Source: Micromonospora andamanensis
Lineage (GTDB): Bacteria > Actinomycetota > Actinomycetes > Mycobacteriales > Micromonosporaceae
Direction of reading: 5' to 3'
NCBI RefSeq assembly: GCF_016863495.1
Contig: NZ_BOOZ01000027.1
Span: forward strand, 58,097-122,096
Length of the DNA: 64,000 nt
The notes beneath the pieces were generated by a model that was given only the letters and a program-made list of their open reading frames with translations, searched no databases and was not told the origin of the DNA. How positions within the stretch are numbered: position 1 is the first letter of the stretch; every line of letters begins with the position of its first letter. Shown here in pieces: positions 17,423 through 25,270 of the stretch. Both the position numbers and the translations under genes were made by a program.

Positions 17423-18466
17423 TCAGCGCACCCGACCGTATCCGTACGGTGACATCAGGTCCACGGATCGCTTCTCCACGTTCCTGCCGAAGGTCGGTGC
17501 GTGGATGACCTGACCGTCGCCGACGTAGATGGCCACGTGGCCGAGGCTGCGGTAGAAGACGAGGTCGCCGGGGCGTAGCTCGGCGCGACTGATGTGTGCC
17601 ACCACACCCCACTGCATGCGGGTGTTGTGTGGCAGGGACCGGCCGGCCGCCCGCCAGGCGGCAGAGGTCAGCCCGGAGCAGTCGTAACTGCCCGGCCCGT
17701 CCTGGCCCCAGGCGTACGGCTTGCCCAGCGCGCCGTAGGCGTACCGAACGGCTGCGCCGGCCTTGCCGGAGACGGCGGGTGCGTCCTGGGCGCTGCTGGC
17801 CCGGTTCGTCGGTCGTTCGGTGGCCCGGCCGTACGCCTGCCGGCGCAACTCGTAGAGCTTGGCGAGATCGCGCTCGATGCGCTTCTTGGCCGAGGACAGC
17901 TCGCGTGACTGCGCCGCCTGCCGGCTGAGCGTGACGTCCAGTCGGGTCTTCTCGTCAAGCAGCCGCTGCTGGTCGGCGGTATAGCTGGCGATGGTGGCCT
18001 GCCGCTGCCGGGTCAGGTGGTCCAGCGTGCCCAGCCGGTCCAGCACGGAGGCCGAGTCACTGCCGTGCAGCAGCGCGTCGACGGTGCCCAGGTTGCCGGT
18101 CTTGTACGCGGTCACCGCCAGCTCGCCGACGTCTGCCCGGCTCTGCTCGGCCTGCTGCTCCAGCGGGCCGATCTGCTCCTGCAACCGCGCCACAGCGCCG
18201 CGGTTCTCCTTGATCTTCTCCCGCAGCTCGTTGTGGGCCTCCACCACGCGTTCCAACTCGACTGAGGCCTTCTCGATCCGCCGGGTCAGCTCGGCGGGGG
18301 AAGGTTCGGCTCGGGCCACCGTCGCCGGCGCGAGCAGCGCCAGTGTGAAGGCGGCGGCCGTCAGGGCACGCAGCGTGTGCGTAAGGGACGACAAGAGCCC
18401 GAATGCTCCTCTCCCGGGGCCGACGCGGGCGGCTGAGGCTCCGCGACGGCGACGGCCCGGTGCCAT
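17423..18466 (-). CDS. Secreted NlpC/P60 peptidoglycan hydrolase with coiled-coil N-terminus
   Basis: A protein of up to 347 residues. A signal peptide (LRALTAAAFTLALLAPATVARA) leads into a long coiled coil of about 180 residues (QEQIGPLEQQAEQSRADVGE and following). It ends in an NlpC/P60 cysteine peptidase domain with Cys in SYDCSGLTSAAW, His in LGHVAIYVGDGQVIHAP and a second His. It resembles RipA/CwlO-type endopeptidases that cleave stem peptides during growth and division, the coiled coil acting as a regulator. The start is uncertain: ATG 18466 gives a long basic leader, whereas TTG 18394, after an AGGAG, gives a cleaner signal peptide. Confidence 0.88.
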   Translation of the reverse strand: MAPGRRRRGASAARVGPGRGAFGLLSSLTHTLRALTAAAFTLALLAPATVARAEPSPAELTRRIEKASVELERVVEAHNELREKIKENRGAVARLQEQIGPLEQQAEQSRADVGELAVTAYKTGNLGTVDALLHGSDSASVLDRLGTLDHLTRQRQATIASYTADQQRLLDEKTRLDVTLSRQAAQSRELSSAKKRIERDLAKLYELRRQAYGRATERPTNRASSAQDAPAVSGKAGAAVRYAYGALGKPYAWGQDGPGSYDCSGLTSAAWRAAGRSLPHNTRMQWGVVAHISRAELRPGDLVFYRSLGHVAIYVGDGQVIHAPTFGRNVEKRSVDLMSPYGYGRVR

Positions 18467-18842
18467 CCGGGCGGACGGCGGCCGGCCGAGCCGACCCGCC
18501 CAACCTAGTACGGGACGGGAGTCATCCGCAGGGAAAGCCGAGACCAATGGGGGTGCTGTGGCGAAGCACGCAACGCCCAGAGGGGTAATCACCGACATGT
18601 CGGACTGGTCGCTCCCGGCATATGCCGTCGGATGCCAGGGAGTTTTGACCGACAAGCCGGACTTGGTGCGCTCTTTCCGGCACCGATGGTCCTTCGCAAG
18701 CCCGTGACCATCGGAAACGTTCGAGCCGGAGTGGCGTGAGCGGCCCACAATGAATCGCGCGGCCGGGATTCCCGTCGACTTACGTCGATGAACAGGGCCG
18801 GCGGGAGCCGACCCGGTGCCACCAGCCGTGGGAGGAGGGGTC

Positions 18843-19370
18843 GTGAATCCTGATGGCGCGACAGTGCGACAGCCACGGACACCCCGAGGCGCCGGCAGCG
18901 AGCCGACGCTGCTCTACGCCCGGCCCGGGATCATCGTCACGGTCGACAGGTTCACCGTCGGTCGCAGCAGCTGGCGGGTTGCCGAGCTGACCCATCTGCA
19001 CAGCACCCGGGGGCCGCACGACCGGGCGGCGACCCGGGCCGTTCTGGTCTCGACGGTGGTGATCAGCGGCGTGGGACTGCTGCTGGGCTTCTCCGGTGGG
19101 CTGCAACGGCTCACCGCCGGGGCGTACCTCCTGCTCGGTGCCGTGTTTCTGGTGCCGGTGCTGCTCGCGGCGGCCGGCGACCGTTGGCGCCCACCGGCGT
19201 ACGAGCTGTGGGGCCGTCGGGCGGGGACCGACGAACTGCTGTTCAGCAGCGACGACGAGCACCAGTTCGGGCAGGTGAGCCGGGCGCTGCGCCGGGCTCG
19301 CGAGATGAACAGCTACGGCGGCTGGGAGGACCCGCTGGCCGGCGCCGAGCCGTGGCGACCCCGCCGGTGA
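18843..19370 (+). CDS. DUF6232-like membrane protein
   Basis: A 175-residue protein with two adjacent hydrophobic segments (VLVSTVVISGVGLLLGF and GAYLLLGAVFLVPVLLAAA). A beta-rich N-terminus (LLYARPGIIVTVDRFTVG) and a charged C-terminal tail with EHQFGQVSRALRRAREMN flank them. This layout resembles the actinobacterial DUF6232 family, of unknown function. The GTG at 18843 follows a GGAGGAGGGG ribosome-binding site. It stands alone between oppositely oriented genes. Confidence 0.65.
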   Translation: MNPDGATVRQPRTPRGAGSEPTLLYARPGIIVTVDRFTVGRSSWRVAELTHLHSTRGPHDRAATRAVLVSTVVISGVGLLLGFSGGLQRLTAGAYLLLGAVFLVPVLLAAAGDRWRPPAYELWGRRAGTDELLFSSDDEHQFGQVSRALRRAREMNSYGGWEDPLAGAEPWRPRR

Positions 19371-19400
19371 GGATCATCGTCGCGGTCGTCGAGGCACGAC

Positions 19401-19742
19401 CTACCCGGCGATCGGCTCGGGTGCCGGTGCCTGCTCCCGGTGCCGCTGCTCGGCCATGACCAGTGCGCTCACCCGTCGCTCCGCCCAGAAGGAGACGAAC
19501 GGCACGGTGCCGGCGAGCATCACCAGGATCATCCGCTTGAGCGGCCAGTCGGCCCGCCGGGACAGGTCGAAGGCGGCGACCAGGTACACCATGTAGAGGA
19601 AGCCGTGTGCCTGGCCAACGGTCTCCACCACGATCGGGTTGTCGAAGCCGTACTTGAGTGGCATGCCGATCACGACCAGCAGGATCAGCACCACACCGAC
19701 GACCCAGGCGATCACGCGGTAGCGGGTGAGGGCAGCGCGCAC
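19401..19742 (-). CDS. DUF3817 family integral membrane protein
   Basis: A 113-residue protein with three hydrophobic helices (VIAWVVGVVLILLVVIGMP, AHGFLYMVYLVAAFDL, MILVMLAGTVPFVSFWAERR). The layout and the motif GQAHGFLYMVYL are characteristic of DUF3817, found as small proteins across actinobacteria and sometimes fused to transporters. Function unknown. It lies 26 bp downstream of the next gene on the same strand, so the two are probably cotranscribed. Confidence 0.8.
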   Translation of the reverse strand: MRAALTRYRVIAWVVGVVLILLVVIGMPLKYGFDNPIVVETVGQAHGFLYMVYLVAAFDLSRRADWPLKRMILVMLAGTVPFVSFWAERRVSALVMAEQRHREQAPAPEPIAG

Positions 19743-19768
19743 TTCTCGTCAGTCCTTCCGGGCCCGGC

Positions 19769-20221
19769 TCAGCCGGGATAGTCGCCGGGCTTCGCGCCCG
19801 GGTTGGCGTTCAACCATGACAGGTAGCGGTTGTAGGCGGCCAGATCGGCGTCGTCCGCACCGGGACCGGCGGGAACTCGGGCGATCCGCACCGGGCGCCG
19901 GATCGCCGGCCGTGACTGCTCGGTACGGGCGTCGTCGGCGGCGTCGGGAGCGGTTGACATGGCCGGGCTGCTGGCGGACGCCGACGCCGCCACGTCCTCG
20001 TCCGGTGGCGGAACCCCGCGTAGCGCATGGCGTACCTCGCGCCACCAGACAAAGACCACGAAGCCCGCGAAGATCGGCCACTCCACGGCGTAACCCCAGC
20101 TGATGGCGTTACCCGCGGCGGCCCGGCTGACCTGCCACCAGCCGAGCCCGAGAAAGGTGGTCACCAGCACGACCATGGCCACGTGGCGCGCGATCCACGC
20201 CGGGGTCCAGAGCCGCTTCAT
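19769..20221 (-). CDS. Conserved actinobacterial membrane protein
   Basis: A 150-residue protein with two N-terminal helices (HVAMVVLVTTFLGLGWWQVSRA and AVEWPIFAGFVVFVWWREV). A low-complexity Ala/Ser/Asp linker follows, then a conserved tail DDADLAAYNRYLSWLNANP. The tail pattern is seen in many actinobacterial membrane proteins of unknown role; the first helix with GLGWWQ superficially recalls SURF1, but the SURF1 domain is absent. It precedes the DUF3817 gene in a probable operon. Confidence 0.7.
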   Translation of the reverse strand: MKRLWTPAWIARHVAMVVLVTTFLGLGWWQVSRAAAGNAISWGYAVEWPIFAGFVVFVWWREVRHALRGVPPPDEDVAASASASSPAMSTAPDAADDARTEQSRPAIRRPVRIARVPAGPGADDADLAAYNRYLSWLNANPGAKPGDYPG

Positions 20222-20341
20222 GCCACGAGGGTACCGGGAGCGGCAGCGGTCTCCGACGCGGTGTCGTAGTGCCTTCTGGTTTGGCCACACCCGGCGCGGG
20301 CAACCGTACAGACGCCAGCCCAGGACGGACGAGGGGGCGAG

Positions 20342-20665
20342 ATGACGGCATCGGGACGACATGACGGATTTCCCGCCGGTGGTACGGAGGTGAGCCCCGA
20401 GCAGCGGATTCCCGAGTGGGGCGACGACCGGATGCCGGCCCCGGCACCCGACGCCGACCTGCTCGGCATCGACCCTGCCGAATTGGACGAGGAGGACCTC
20501 GTGCGGGAGATGCAGAGTCTGCACCGTACCCGCCTGGACACGCTCCGCCACGCCACCGACTCGGCGCTCGCCAACCACCTGCGGCGCACCGCCGAGCTGG
20601 AGACCGAGTACCTCGCGCGACACCCGGGGCGTGAGGTTGATCCGAGCCGGCTGCGGGACGCGTGA
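20342..20665 (+). CDS. DUF6158 family protein
   Basis: A 107-residue soluble acidic protein. The conserved core is IDPAELDEEDLVREMQSLHR, then TRLDTLRHATDSALANHL and the ending AELETEYLARHPGREVDPSR. This matches a short actinobacterial family of unknown function (DUF6158). A purine-rich ribosome-binding site precedes ATG 20342. The stop TGA shares its last base with the next ATG, so translation of the following SRPBCC gene is coupled. Confidence 0.75.
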   Translation: MTASGRHDGFPAGGTEVSPEQRIPEWGDDRMPAPAPDADLLGIDPAELDEEDLVREMQSLHRTRLDTLRHATDSALANHLRRTAELETEYLARHPGREVDPSRLRDA

Positions 20666-20988
20666 TGGCGTACGCCGAGCGGGGCGTGTCCGCACCCCCG
20701 GAAGTCGTCTTCAACACGGCCACCGATCCCGACCGGATCTCCTCCTGGCTGCCGGATCAGTTGCTGTCGGGTGACCCGGCCCCGGAGGGCGACGCCGGGG
20801 AACTGCGGGCCCGCTGGACGGCCCGCCGCACCGACTGGTCGGCCGACCTCACGGTGGAGCCGGTCGACGCCGGTGGTTCCCGGCTCCGGCTCGAACTGGC
20901 CGGGGGCGGCGAGGACGTCGACCGGCTCGCCGACGAGGTACTGGACAGCCTCGCCCGCGAGGTGGCCGACAACCTGCAGGCCGGCTGA
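20665..20988 (+). CDS. SRPBCC (START-like) family small protein
   Basis: A 107-residue protein beginning AERGVSAPPEVVFNTATDPDR, the usual first strand and helix of SRPBCC/START-like domains, followed by WTARRTDWSADLTVEPVDAG. It is shorter than typical members (about 140), so it is a minimal or trimmed domain with a hydrophobic cavity of unknown ligand. It overlaps the preceding gene at TGATG. Function unknown. Confidence 0.6.
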   Translation: MAYAERGVSAPPEVVFNTATDPDRISSWLPDQLLSGDPAPEGDAGELRARWTARRTDWSADLTVEPVDAGGSRLRLELAGGGEDVDRLADEVLDSLAREVADNLQAG

Positions 20989-21049
20989 GCCGGTCCGAAC
21001 CGGCCGCCGAGACGCGGCTGACCGTAGCGTGACCCGAAGAGGAGGCCGG

Positions 21050-21586
21050 GTGAGCGACCTGAGGCAGAAGGTGGCGCGACTGCGCCAGGCGTACGCGCCG
21101 CACGAGCACCGCCCACTCGGTGGCTACCTGGTGGCGATGGGCACGTACGCCGGGGTGACAGGTGCGATCGCCGGCCTGGTGAAGGCGACCGGCCGGAGCG
21201 TGCCCGAACGACCCGCCACATCGGACGTGGTGCTGCTCGCCGTCGCCACCCACAAGCTCAGCCGGCTGCTGTCCAAGGACGCGGTGACCAGCCCGTTGCG
21301 GGCCCCGTTCACCCGGTACGACCGGCCGATCGGCAGCGGCGAGGTGATGGAGCAGGTCCGGGACTCGGGCAGCTCCACCCGCCATGCCATCGGAGAGCTG
21401 CTCAGTTGCCCGTTCTGCCTGGCCGTATGGGTGGCCACCGGCCTCACCGGAGGGCTGGTGCTCGCTCCGCGGCTGACCCGGCTCGTCGCCACTGCGCTGA
21501 CAGCTGTGGCCGCCTCCGACTTCCTTCAGATGGGCTACGCGGTCGCCCAGCAGGCGGCCGAGGGCGGTGGCAAGGAGGAGGAGTGA
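21050..21586 (+). CDS. DUF1360 family membrane protein
   Basis: A 178-residue protein with the DUF1360 pattern: an N-terminal hydrophobic stretch, then DVVLLAVATHKLSRLLSKDAVTSPLRAPF (residues about 63-91) and LLSCPFCLAVWVA (about 120-132) with a paired-Cys motif, and a C-terminal helix. Members occur in Gram-positive bacteria and some are spore or stress proteins; the function is not established. GTG 21050 is preceded by GAGGAGG. Confidence 0.8.
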   Translation: MSDLRQKVARLRQAYAPHEHRPLGGYLVAMGTYAGVTGAIAGLVKATGRSVPERPATSDVVLLAVATHKLSRLLSKDAVTSPLRAPFTRYDRPIGSGEVMEQVRDSGSSTRHAIGELLSCPFCLAVWVATGLTGGLVLAPRLTRLVATALTAVAASDFLQMGYAVAQQAAEGGGKEEE

Positions 21587-21597
21587 CCGACAGCGAC

Positions 21598-21631
21598 GAG
21601 AGGCCGGCCCGGTGATCCGGGCCGGCCTCTC
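21598..21631. terminator. Hairpin terminator after DUF1360 gene
   Basis: A perfect 15-bp stem (21598-21612 with 21617-21631) and a TGAT loop, 12 bp past the DUF1360 stop and upstream of a convergent small gene. It probably terminates both. Confidence 0.8.
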
Positions 21632-21694
21632 GCTCGTCGGAGGGGCCGTCCGACCGTCCGACCGGCCGGGCAGCGGGCGAGCCGAGTCGCGGGC

Positions 21695-21892
21695 TCAGCG
21701 CTGCATGCCGGACCAGCCACGGGGCGACTCCGGCTCCCGCTCGTCCTCGTCGGCTCCGGTGATGATGTCCCGGTCGACGGCGGTGCGGTCGTGTTCGTTG
21801 GCGAAGTCGGGCTCGGGCAGGGTGTCGGTGCCCTCCGGTGGCTGGCCGAGCGCGGGCGTACGGGGATGCTGATCTTCCTCGCGCTTCGTCAT
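21695..21892 (-). CDS. Small hydrophilic acidic protein, unknown function
   Basis: A 65-residue, highly charged protein (TKREEDQHPRTPALGQPPEG at the start, many Asp/Glu/Arg). It has no hydrophobic core and is probably intrinsically disordered. ATG 21892 has a GAGGAGAGGAA ribosome-binding site, and the composition resembles small conserved proteins of Micromonosporaceae. Unknown function. Confidence 0.55.
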   Translation of the reverse strand: MTKREEDQHPRTPALGQPPEGTDTLPEPDFANEHDRTAVDRDIITGADEDEREPESPRGWSGMQR

Positions 21893-21929
21893 GCTGTTCC
21901 TCTCCTCGTCGCCGGCATCGGCCGGCCGA

Positions 21930-22289
21930 TCATCCTGCCGAGCCGCCAAGCAGGTCGGTCACCTCGTCGACCGCGTACTCACCCTGCGGAAGCGCGTTGA
22001 GACGGGACAGCAACTGCGCCGGCAGTTCGGCGGCGACCGCCCGGCGGTAGATGTCCACCTGACTGATCCGCTCCTGGCCGTGATAGAGATCGTCGAGCAG
22101 TTCGTCGAGCGGTCGGGTGTCCACCTCCTCGACCTCCAGCTCGTCCCCCACCGCGGCAGCCGTTCCCGGCAGGTCGGTGGTGGGTGGATCGAGCGCCGCG
22201 GTGTCCACCACCGGCACGTCGGCCAGGATGGCTTCGGGCAGCCGCGCCTGCGTCGTGGGCGCCTCGGTCACAGGTACGTCATCGGTCAC
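21930..22289 (-). CDS. Conserved hypothetical acidic protein
   Basis: A 119-residue acidic, soluble protein. After a Pro/Thr/Ala-rich N-terminus, the C-terminal half is helical (RPLDELLDDLYHGQERISQVD, AVAAELPAQLLSRLNALPQGEYA). The ending GEYAVDEVTDLL recalls DUF2795-like small helical domains, but the match is loose. It lies just upstream of the small protein at 21695 on the same strand and may share its transcript. Confidence 0.6.
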   Translation of the reverse strand: MTDDVPVTEAPTTQARLPEAILADVPVVDTAALDPPTTDLPGTAAAVGDELEVEEVDTRPLDELLDDLYHGQERISQVDIYRRAVAAELPAQLLSRLNALPQGEYAVDEVTDLLGGSAG

Positions 22290-22349
22290 CCTCGTGACCT
22301 ACCCGTCCCCGACCCGGCAAAACACCCCCACCCCCCACCCTCCCACTGC

Positions 22350-22410
22350 GTTGATCATGAGGTTGGCGGCAGCGTGGAGATCGAACACTGCCGCTAACCT
22401 CATGATCAAC
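22350..22410. repeat. Long intergenic inverted repeat between aroF and downstream gene
   Basis: Arms at 22350-22372 and 22388-22410 pair almost perfectly over 23 bases around GTTGATCATGAGGTT. The stem can be extended by the flanking C-rich (22322-22345) and G-rich (22417-22445) tracts. It lies directly downstream of the DAHP synthase stop and probably acts as its terminator. The AT-rich TTGATCATGA core is out of character for the local GC content and suggests a dispersed repeat family. Confidence 0.7.
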
Positions 22411-22444
22411 ACGGGCTGGGGGTGGTGGGTGGGTGCGGGGGTGG

Positions 22445-23545
22445 TTAGGCGGGGGTGGGGAGGGTGGTGGTGGCGCGGCGGGTGCGGACGGCGGCGGCCA
22501 GGTCGGCGAGCACCTCGTCGGTGGTGTCCCAGCCGATGCAGGCGTCGGTGACCGACTGGCCGTAGGTGAGTTCGCGGGTGGGGTCGAGGTTCTGTCGCCC
22601 CGGCACCAGGAAGCTCTCCAGCATGATCCCCACGATGCCGCGCTGGCCGGCGGCGATCTGCGCGGCCACGTCGGCGGCCACCACGGGCTGGTTCCGGTGG
22701 TCCTTGCCGCTGTTGGCGTGGCTGGCGTCGACCACCAGCCGTTCCGGCAGCCCGGCGGCCCGCAGCAGGTCCAGCGCGCCGGACACCGACGCCGCGTCGT
22801 AGTTCGGCCGGCCGCCGCCGCCCCGCAGCACCAGGTGGCCGTCGGCGTTGCCCCGGGTGTGCATGATCGCCGGGGTGCCGGAGACGTCGATGCCGGGGAA
22901 GACATGCGGTACGCCGGCTGCCCGGATCGCGTCCACGGCGGTGGCGATGCTGCCGTCGGGGCGGTTCTTCATGCCGATCGGCATGGACAGCCCGGAGGCG
23001 AGTTGCCGGTGGACCTGGCTCTCCACGGTGCGCGCCCCGATCGCCCCCCACGCGACGGTGTCCGCGATGTACTGCGGGGTGATCGGGTCGAGGAACTCGC
23101 ACCCCACCGGCAGACCGAGACGCAGCACGTCGAGCAGCAGCGCCCGGGCCCGCCGCAGGCCCGTGTTGACGTCGCCGGAACCGTCAAGCCCCGGATCGTT
23201 GATGAGGCCCTTCCAGCCCACTGTGGAGCGCGGCTTCTCGAAGTAGACACGCATCACCACGAGCAGGTCCTCGGCGACCCGCTCGGCCGCCGCCCGCAGC
23301 CGGTGCGCGTAGTCGAGGGCGGCGGCGGGGTCGTGGACCGAGCACGGCCCGACCACCACCAGCAGCCGGTCGTCGGCCCGGTCGAGCACCTGTCCGACCG
23401 CCCGGCGCCCGGACAGCACGGCGGCCGTGAGGGAGTCGTCCAACGGCAACTCGTGCAGCAGCAGGGCCGGGGTGGTCAGCGGTACGACACGGTCGATCCG
23501 CTGGTCGATGACCGGATGGTGTTCCGGGGTCGTCACGGTGGGCAT
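22445..23545 (-). CDS. aroF: 3-deoxy-7-phosphoheptulonate synthase, class I
   Basis: The 366-residue enzyme condenses phosphoenolpyruvate and erythrose 4-phosphate, the first step of the shikimate pathway. Class I (AroFGH) signatures are VVGPCSVHDPAAALDYA (about residue 65), FEKPRSTVGWKGLINDP (about 103) and the metal/PEP motif DASHANSGKDH (about 267). The C-terminus has ESFLVPGRQ. Actinobacteria mostly use class II enzymes, so a class I copy here may be a second isozyme. The upstream region can form competing hairpins after a short tyrosine-containing reading frame. Confidence 0.95.
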   Translation of the reverse strand: MPTVTTPEHHPVIDQRIDRVVPLTTPALLLHELPLDDSLTAAVLSGRRAVGQVLDRADDRLLVVVGPCSVHDPAAALDYAHRLRAAAERVAEDLLVVMRVYFEKPRSTVGWKGLINDPGLDGSGDVNTGLRRARALLLDVLRLGLPVGCEFLDPITPQYIADTVAWGAIGARTVESQVHRQLASGLSMPIGMKNRPDGSIATAVDAIRAAGVPHVFPGIDVSGTPAIMHTRGNADGHLVLRGGGGRPNYDAASVSGALDLLRAAGLPERLVVDASHANSGKDHRNQPVVAADVAAQIAAGQRGIVGIMLESFLVPGRQNLDPTRELTYGQSVTDACIGWDTTDEVLADLAAAVRTRRATTTLPTPA

Positions 23546-23580
23546 CCTTCCGCCGACCGCACCCGGGGCCGGTGCCCGGG

Positions 23581-23684
23581 TCGAGCCGGCTGCTCGTACG
23601 CGAAAGGGCAGGAACGAAAGCTCCTGCCCGGCCGGCTCGAATTCGGTGACGTCAGATCATGGTGAGGTCACCGGCCGAGCCGGC
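23581..23684 (-). promoter_or_regulatory. Possible attenuator with mutually exclusive stems upstream of aroF
   Basis: On the minus-strand transcript, segment A (23676-23684) can pair with B (23631-23639), extended by GGTGAC/GTCACC (23645-23650 with 23667-23672). B can instead pair with C (23581-23590), which has the same sequence as A. Between B and C is a 10-bp hairpin with a UUUC tetraloop (23606-23629). Competing A:B and B:C pairings upstream of an aromatic-pathway gene are the hallmark of an attenuator. No experimental or comparative support is available here. Confidence 0.4.
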
Positions 23685-23687
23685 TGC

Positions 23688-23762
23688 CTAAACCATCGAT
23701 ACGAGCGCGTCACGGCGGTAAGCGTACCCGACCGTGCCCGAGTGTGTGCGAGCGCTCACCAT
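23688..23762 (-). CDS. Candidate leader peptide for aroF attenuation
   Basis: A 24-codon reading frame starts at ATG 23762 and stops at TAG 23690-23688, immediately before attenuator segment A. It encodes a short peptide with the tyrosine pair TAC-GCT-TAC (GYAYRRD). DAHP synthases are often controlled by aromatic amino acids, so a Tyr-sensing leader is plausible. The ribosome-binding site is weak and no Trp or Phe codons occur, so this is tentative. Confidence 0.3.
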   Translation of the reverse strand: MVSARTHSGTVGYAYRRDALVSMV

Positions 23763-23856
23763 CTCGTCGACTGGACCTCGTCTTGTGTTCACCGACATCA
23801 ATGAAACCGCCGGTAATTTCAGCGTCACCGAACGCTGCTCATCCGGAGGTCTCGCG

Positions 23857-25008
23857 ATGGATCGTCGTACCGTTCTGCGCGCCACCGTCGCCGGTGGCGC
23901 CGCCGCCTTCTCCGGCAGCCTGTGGGCGGGTGCCGCCGCGGCCGCTCCCGCCCAGCCCGGCCCCAGTCCCTACGGCGCACTGCGCAGCGCCGACAGCAAC
24001 GGCATCCAACTGCCCACCGGATTCACCAGCCGGGTGATCGCCAGGTCCCGGCAGAGCGTGGCGGGAACGTCGTACACCTGGCACGACGCGCCCGACGGTG
24101 GTGCCTGTTTCGTCGCCGGCACCGGCTGGATCTACGTCTCGAACTCCGAGATCACCCCCGGCGGCGGCGCCTCGGCGGTGCGCTTCAACGCCGACGGCAG
24201 CATCGCCTCGGCGTACCGGATCCTCGCCAACACCAACCAGAACTGCGCCGGCGGCGCCACACCGTGGGGCACCTGGCTCTCCTGCGAGGAGGTCAACCGG
24301 GGGTTCGTCTACGAGACGTACCCGCAGGGCGGCACGGCGGCGGTGCAGCGGCCGGCGATGGGACGGTTCAAGCACGAGGCCGCCGCCTGCGACCCGGACC
24401 GTCGGGTGATCTACCTGACCGAGGACGAGAGCAACGGCTGCTTCTACCGGTTCCGGCCGAACACCTGGGGCAACCTCTCCGCCGGCACCCTGGAGGTGCT
24501 GGTCGCCGGGACCGCCACCAGCGGCCCGGTGACCTGGGCGCGGGTGCCGGACCCGGACGGGTCGCCGACGGTGACCCGCGGTCAGGTCTCCGGAGCCAAG
24601 CGGTTCAACGGTGGCGAGGGCTGCTGGTACGACGACGGCACCTGCTGGTTCACCACGAAGGGCGACAACCGGGTGTGGGCGTACGACGCGGTCAACCAGC
24701 GCATCGACCTGGCGTACGACGACTCGCTGGTCTCCGGCACCGCGCCGCTGACCGGGGTGGACAACATCACCGGCACCGGTTCGGGTGATCTCTACGTGGC
24801 CGAGGACGGCGGCAACATGGAGATCAATATCATCACTCCGGCCGGGGTGGTCGCGCCGTTCCTGCGGATAACCGGTCAGTCCGCTTCGGAGATCTGCGGG
24901 CCGGCCTTTTCGCCGGACGGCGCCCGGCTCTACTTCTCGTCACAGCGCGGCACCTCCGGCTCTTCCTCCGGCGGCATCACCTACGAGGTGCGTGGCCCGT
25001 TCCGCTGA
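23857..25008 (+). CDS. Tat-exported PhoX-like (DUF839) phosphatase
   Basis: A 383-residue protein with a twin-arginine signal (DRRTVLRATVAGGAAAFSG, ending AAAAAPAQP near residue 33). A DUF839/PhoX beta-propeller follows, recognisable by TPWGTWLSCEEVNRGFVYE (about 143), the acidic metal-site segment YLTEDESNGCFYRF (about 186) and GGEGCWYDDGTCWFTTKGDNRVW (about 247). PhoX proteins are secreted Ca/Fe-dependent phosphatases. ATG 23857 has GGAGGT upstream. It stands alone, divergent from aroF. Confidence 0.88.
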   Translation: MDRRTVLRATVAGGAAAFSGSLWAGAAAAAPAQPGPSPYGALRSADSNGIQLPTGFTSRVIARSRQSVAGTSYTWHDAPDGGACFVAGTGWIYVSNSEITPGGGASAVRFNADGSIASAYRILANTNQNCAGGATPWGTWLSCEEVNRGFVYETYPQGGTAAVQRPAMGRFKHEAAACDPDRRVIYLTEDESNGCFYRFRPNTWGNLSAGTLEVLVAGTATSGPVTWARVPDPDGSPTVTRGQVSGAKRFNGGEGCWYDDGTCWFTTKGDNRVWAYDAVNQRIDLAYDDSLVSGTAPLTGVDNITGTGSGDLYVAEDGGNMEINIITPAGVVAPFLRITGQSASEICGPAFSPDGARLYFSSQRGTSGSSSGGITYEVRGPFR

Positions 25009-25054
25009 GGGGTGGCCTGCGTGCCGGGGAGGCCGGTTGGGTATGAGGAGCGGC

Positions 25055-25270
25055 ATGACTGACGAGCGAAGCGACCAGGAGCGGGTGGAGTCCCGCGCCC
25101 ACCTGCTACCGGAGGAGGCGGCCGTGGGCAGTGATGACGCGCGGGCCCAGGCCGACGCGATCCTCGCCGAGTCCGACGCCCGGGAGGCCGATCAGAACGC
25201 CGCCCCCGACACCGTGCTGGAGCGGCGTACCTCGGATCAGACCGTCAACCCCGTCGAGCCGCCGGACTGA
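25055..25270 (+). CDS. Small hydrophilic conserved protein
   Basis: A 71-residue charged protein (TDERSDQERVESRAHLLPEE, then ADAILAESDAREADQNAAPD and ERRTSDQTVNP). GAGGAG precedes ATG 25055. The short conserved pattern of alternating acidic and Ala residues is seen in stress-associated small actinobacterial proteins, but I cannot name a family. It lies antisense to the 3' end of the next minus-strand gene. Confidence 0.6.
   Translation: MTDERSDQERVESRAHLLPEEAAVGSDDARAQADAILAESDAREADQNAAPDTVLERRTSDQTVNPVEPPD

Noticed and set aside
18467..18740. Possible ydaO-type (c-di-AMP) riboswitch upstream of the NlpC/P60 gene
   Set aside because: Such riboswitches often precede actinobacterial NlpC/P60 genes, but I could not find the conserved GGGGAACC-type core on the minus strand in this region.
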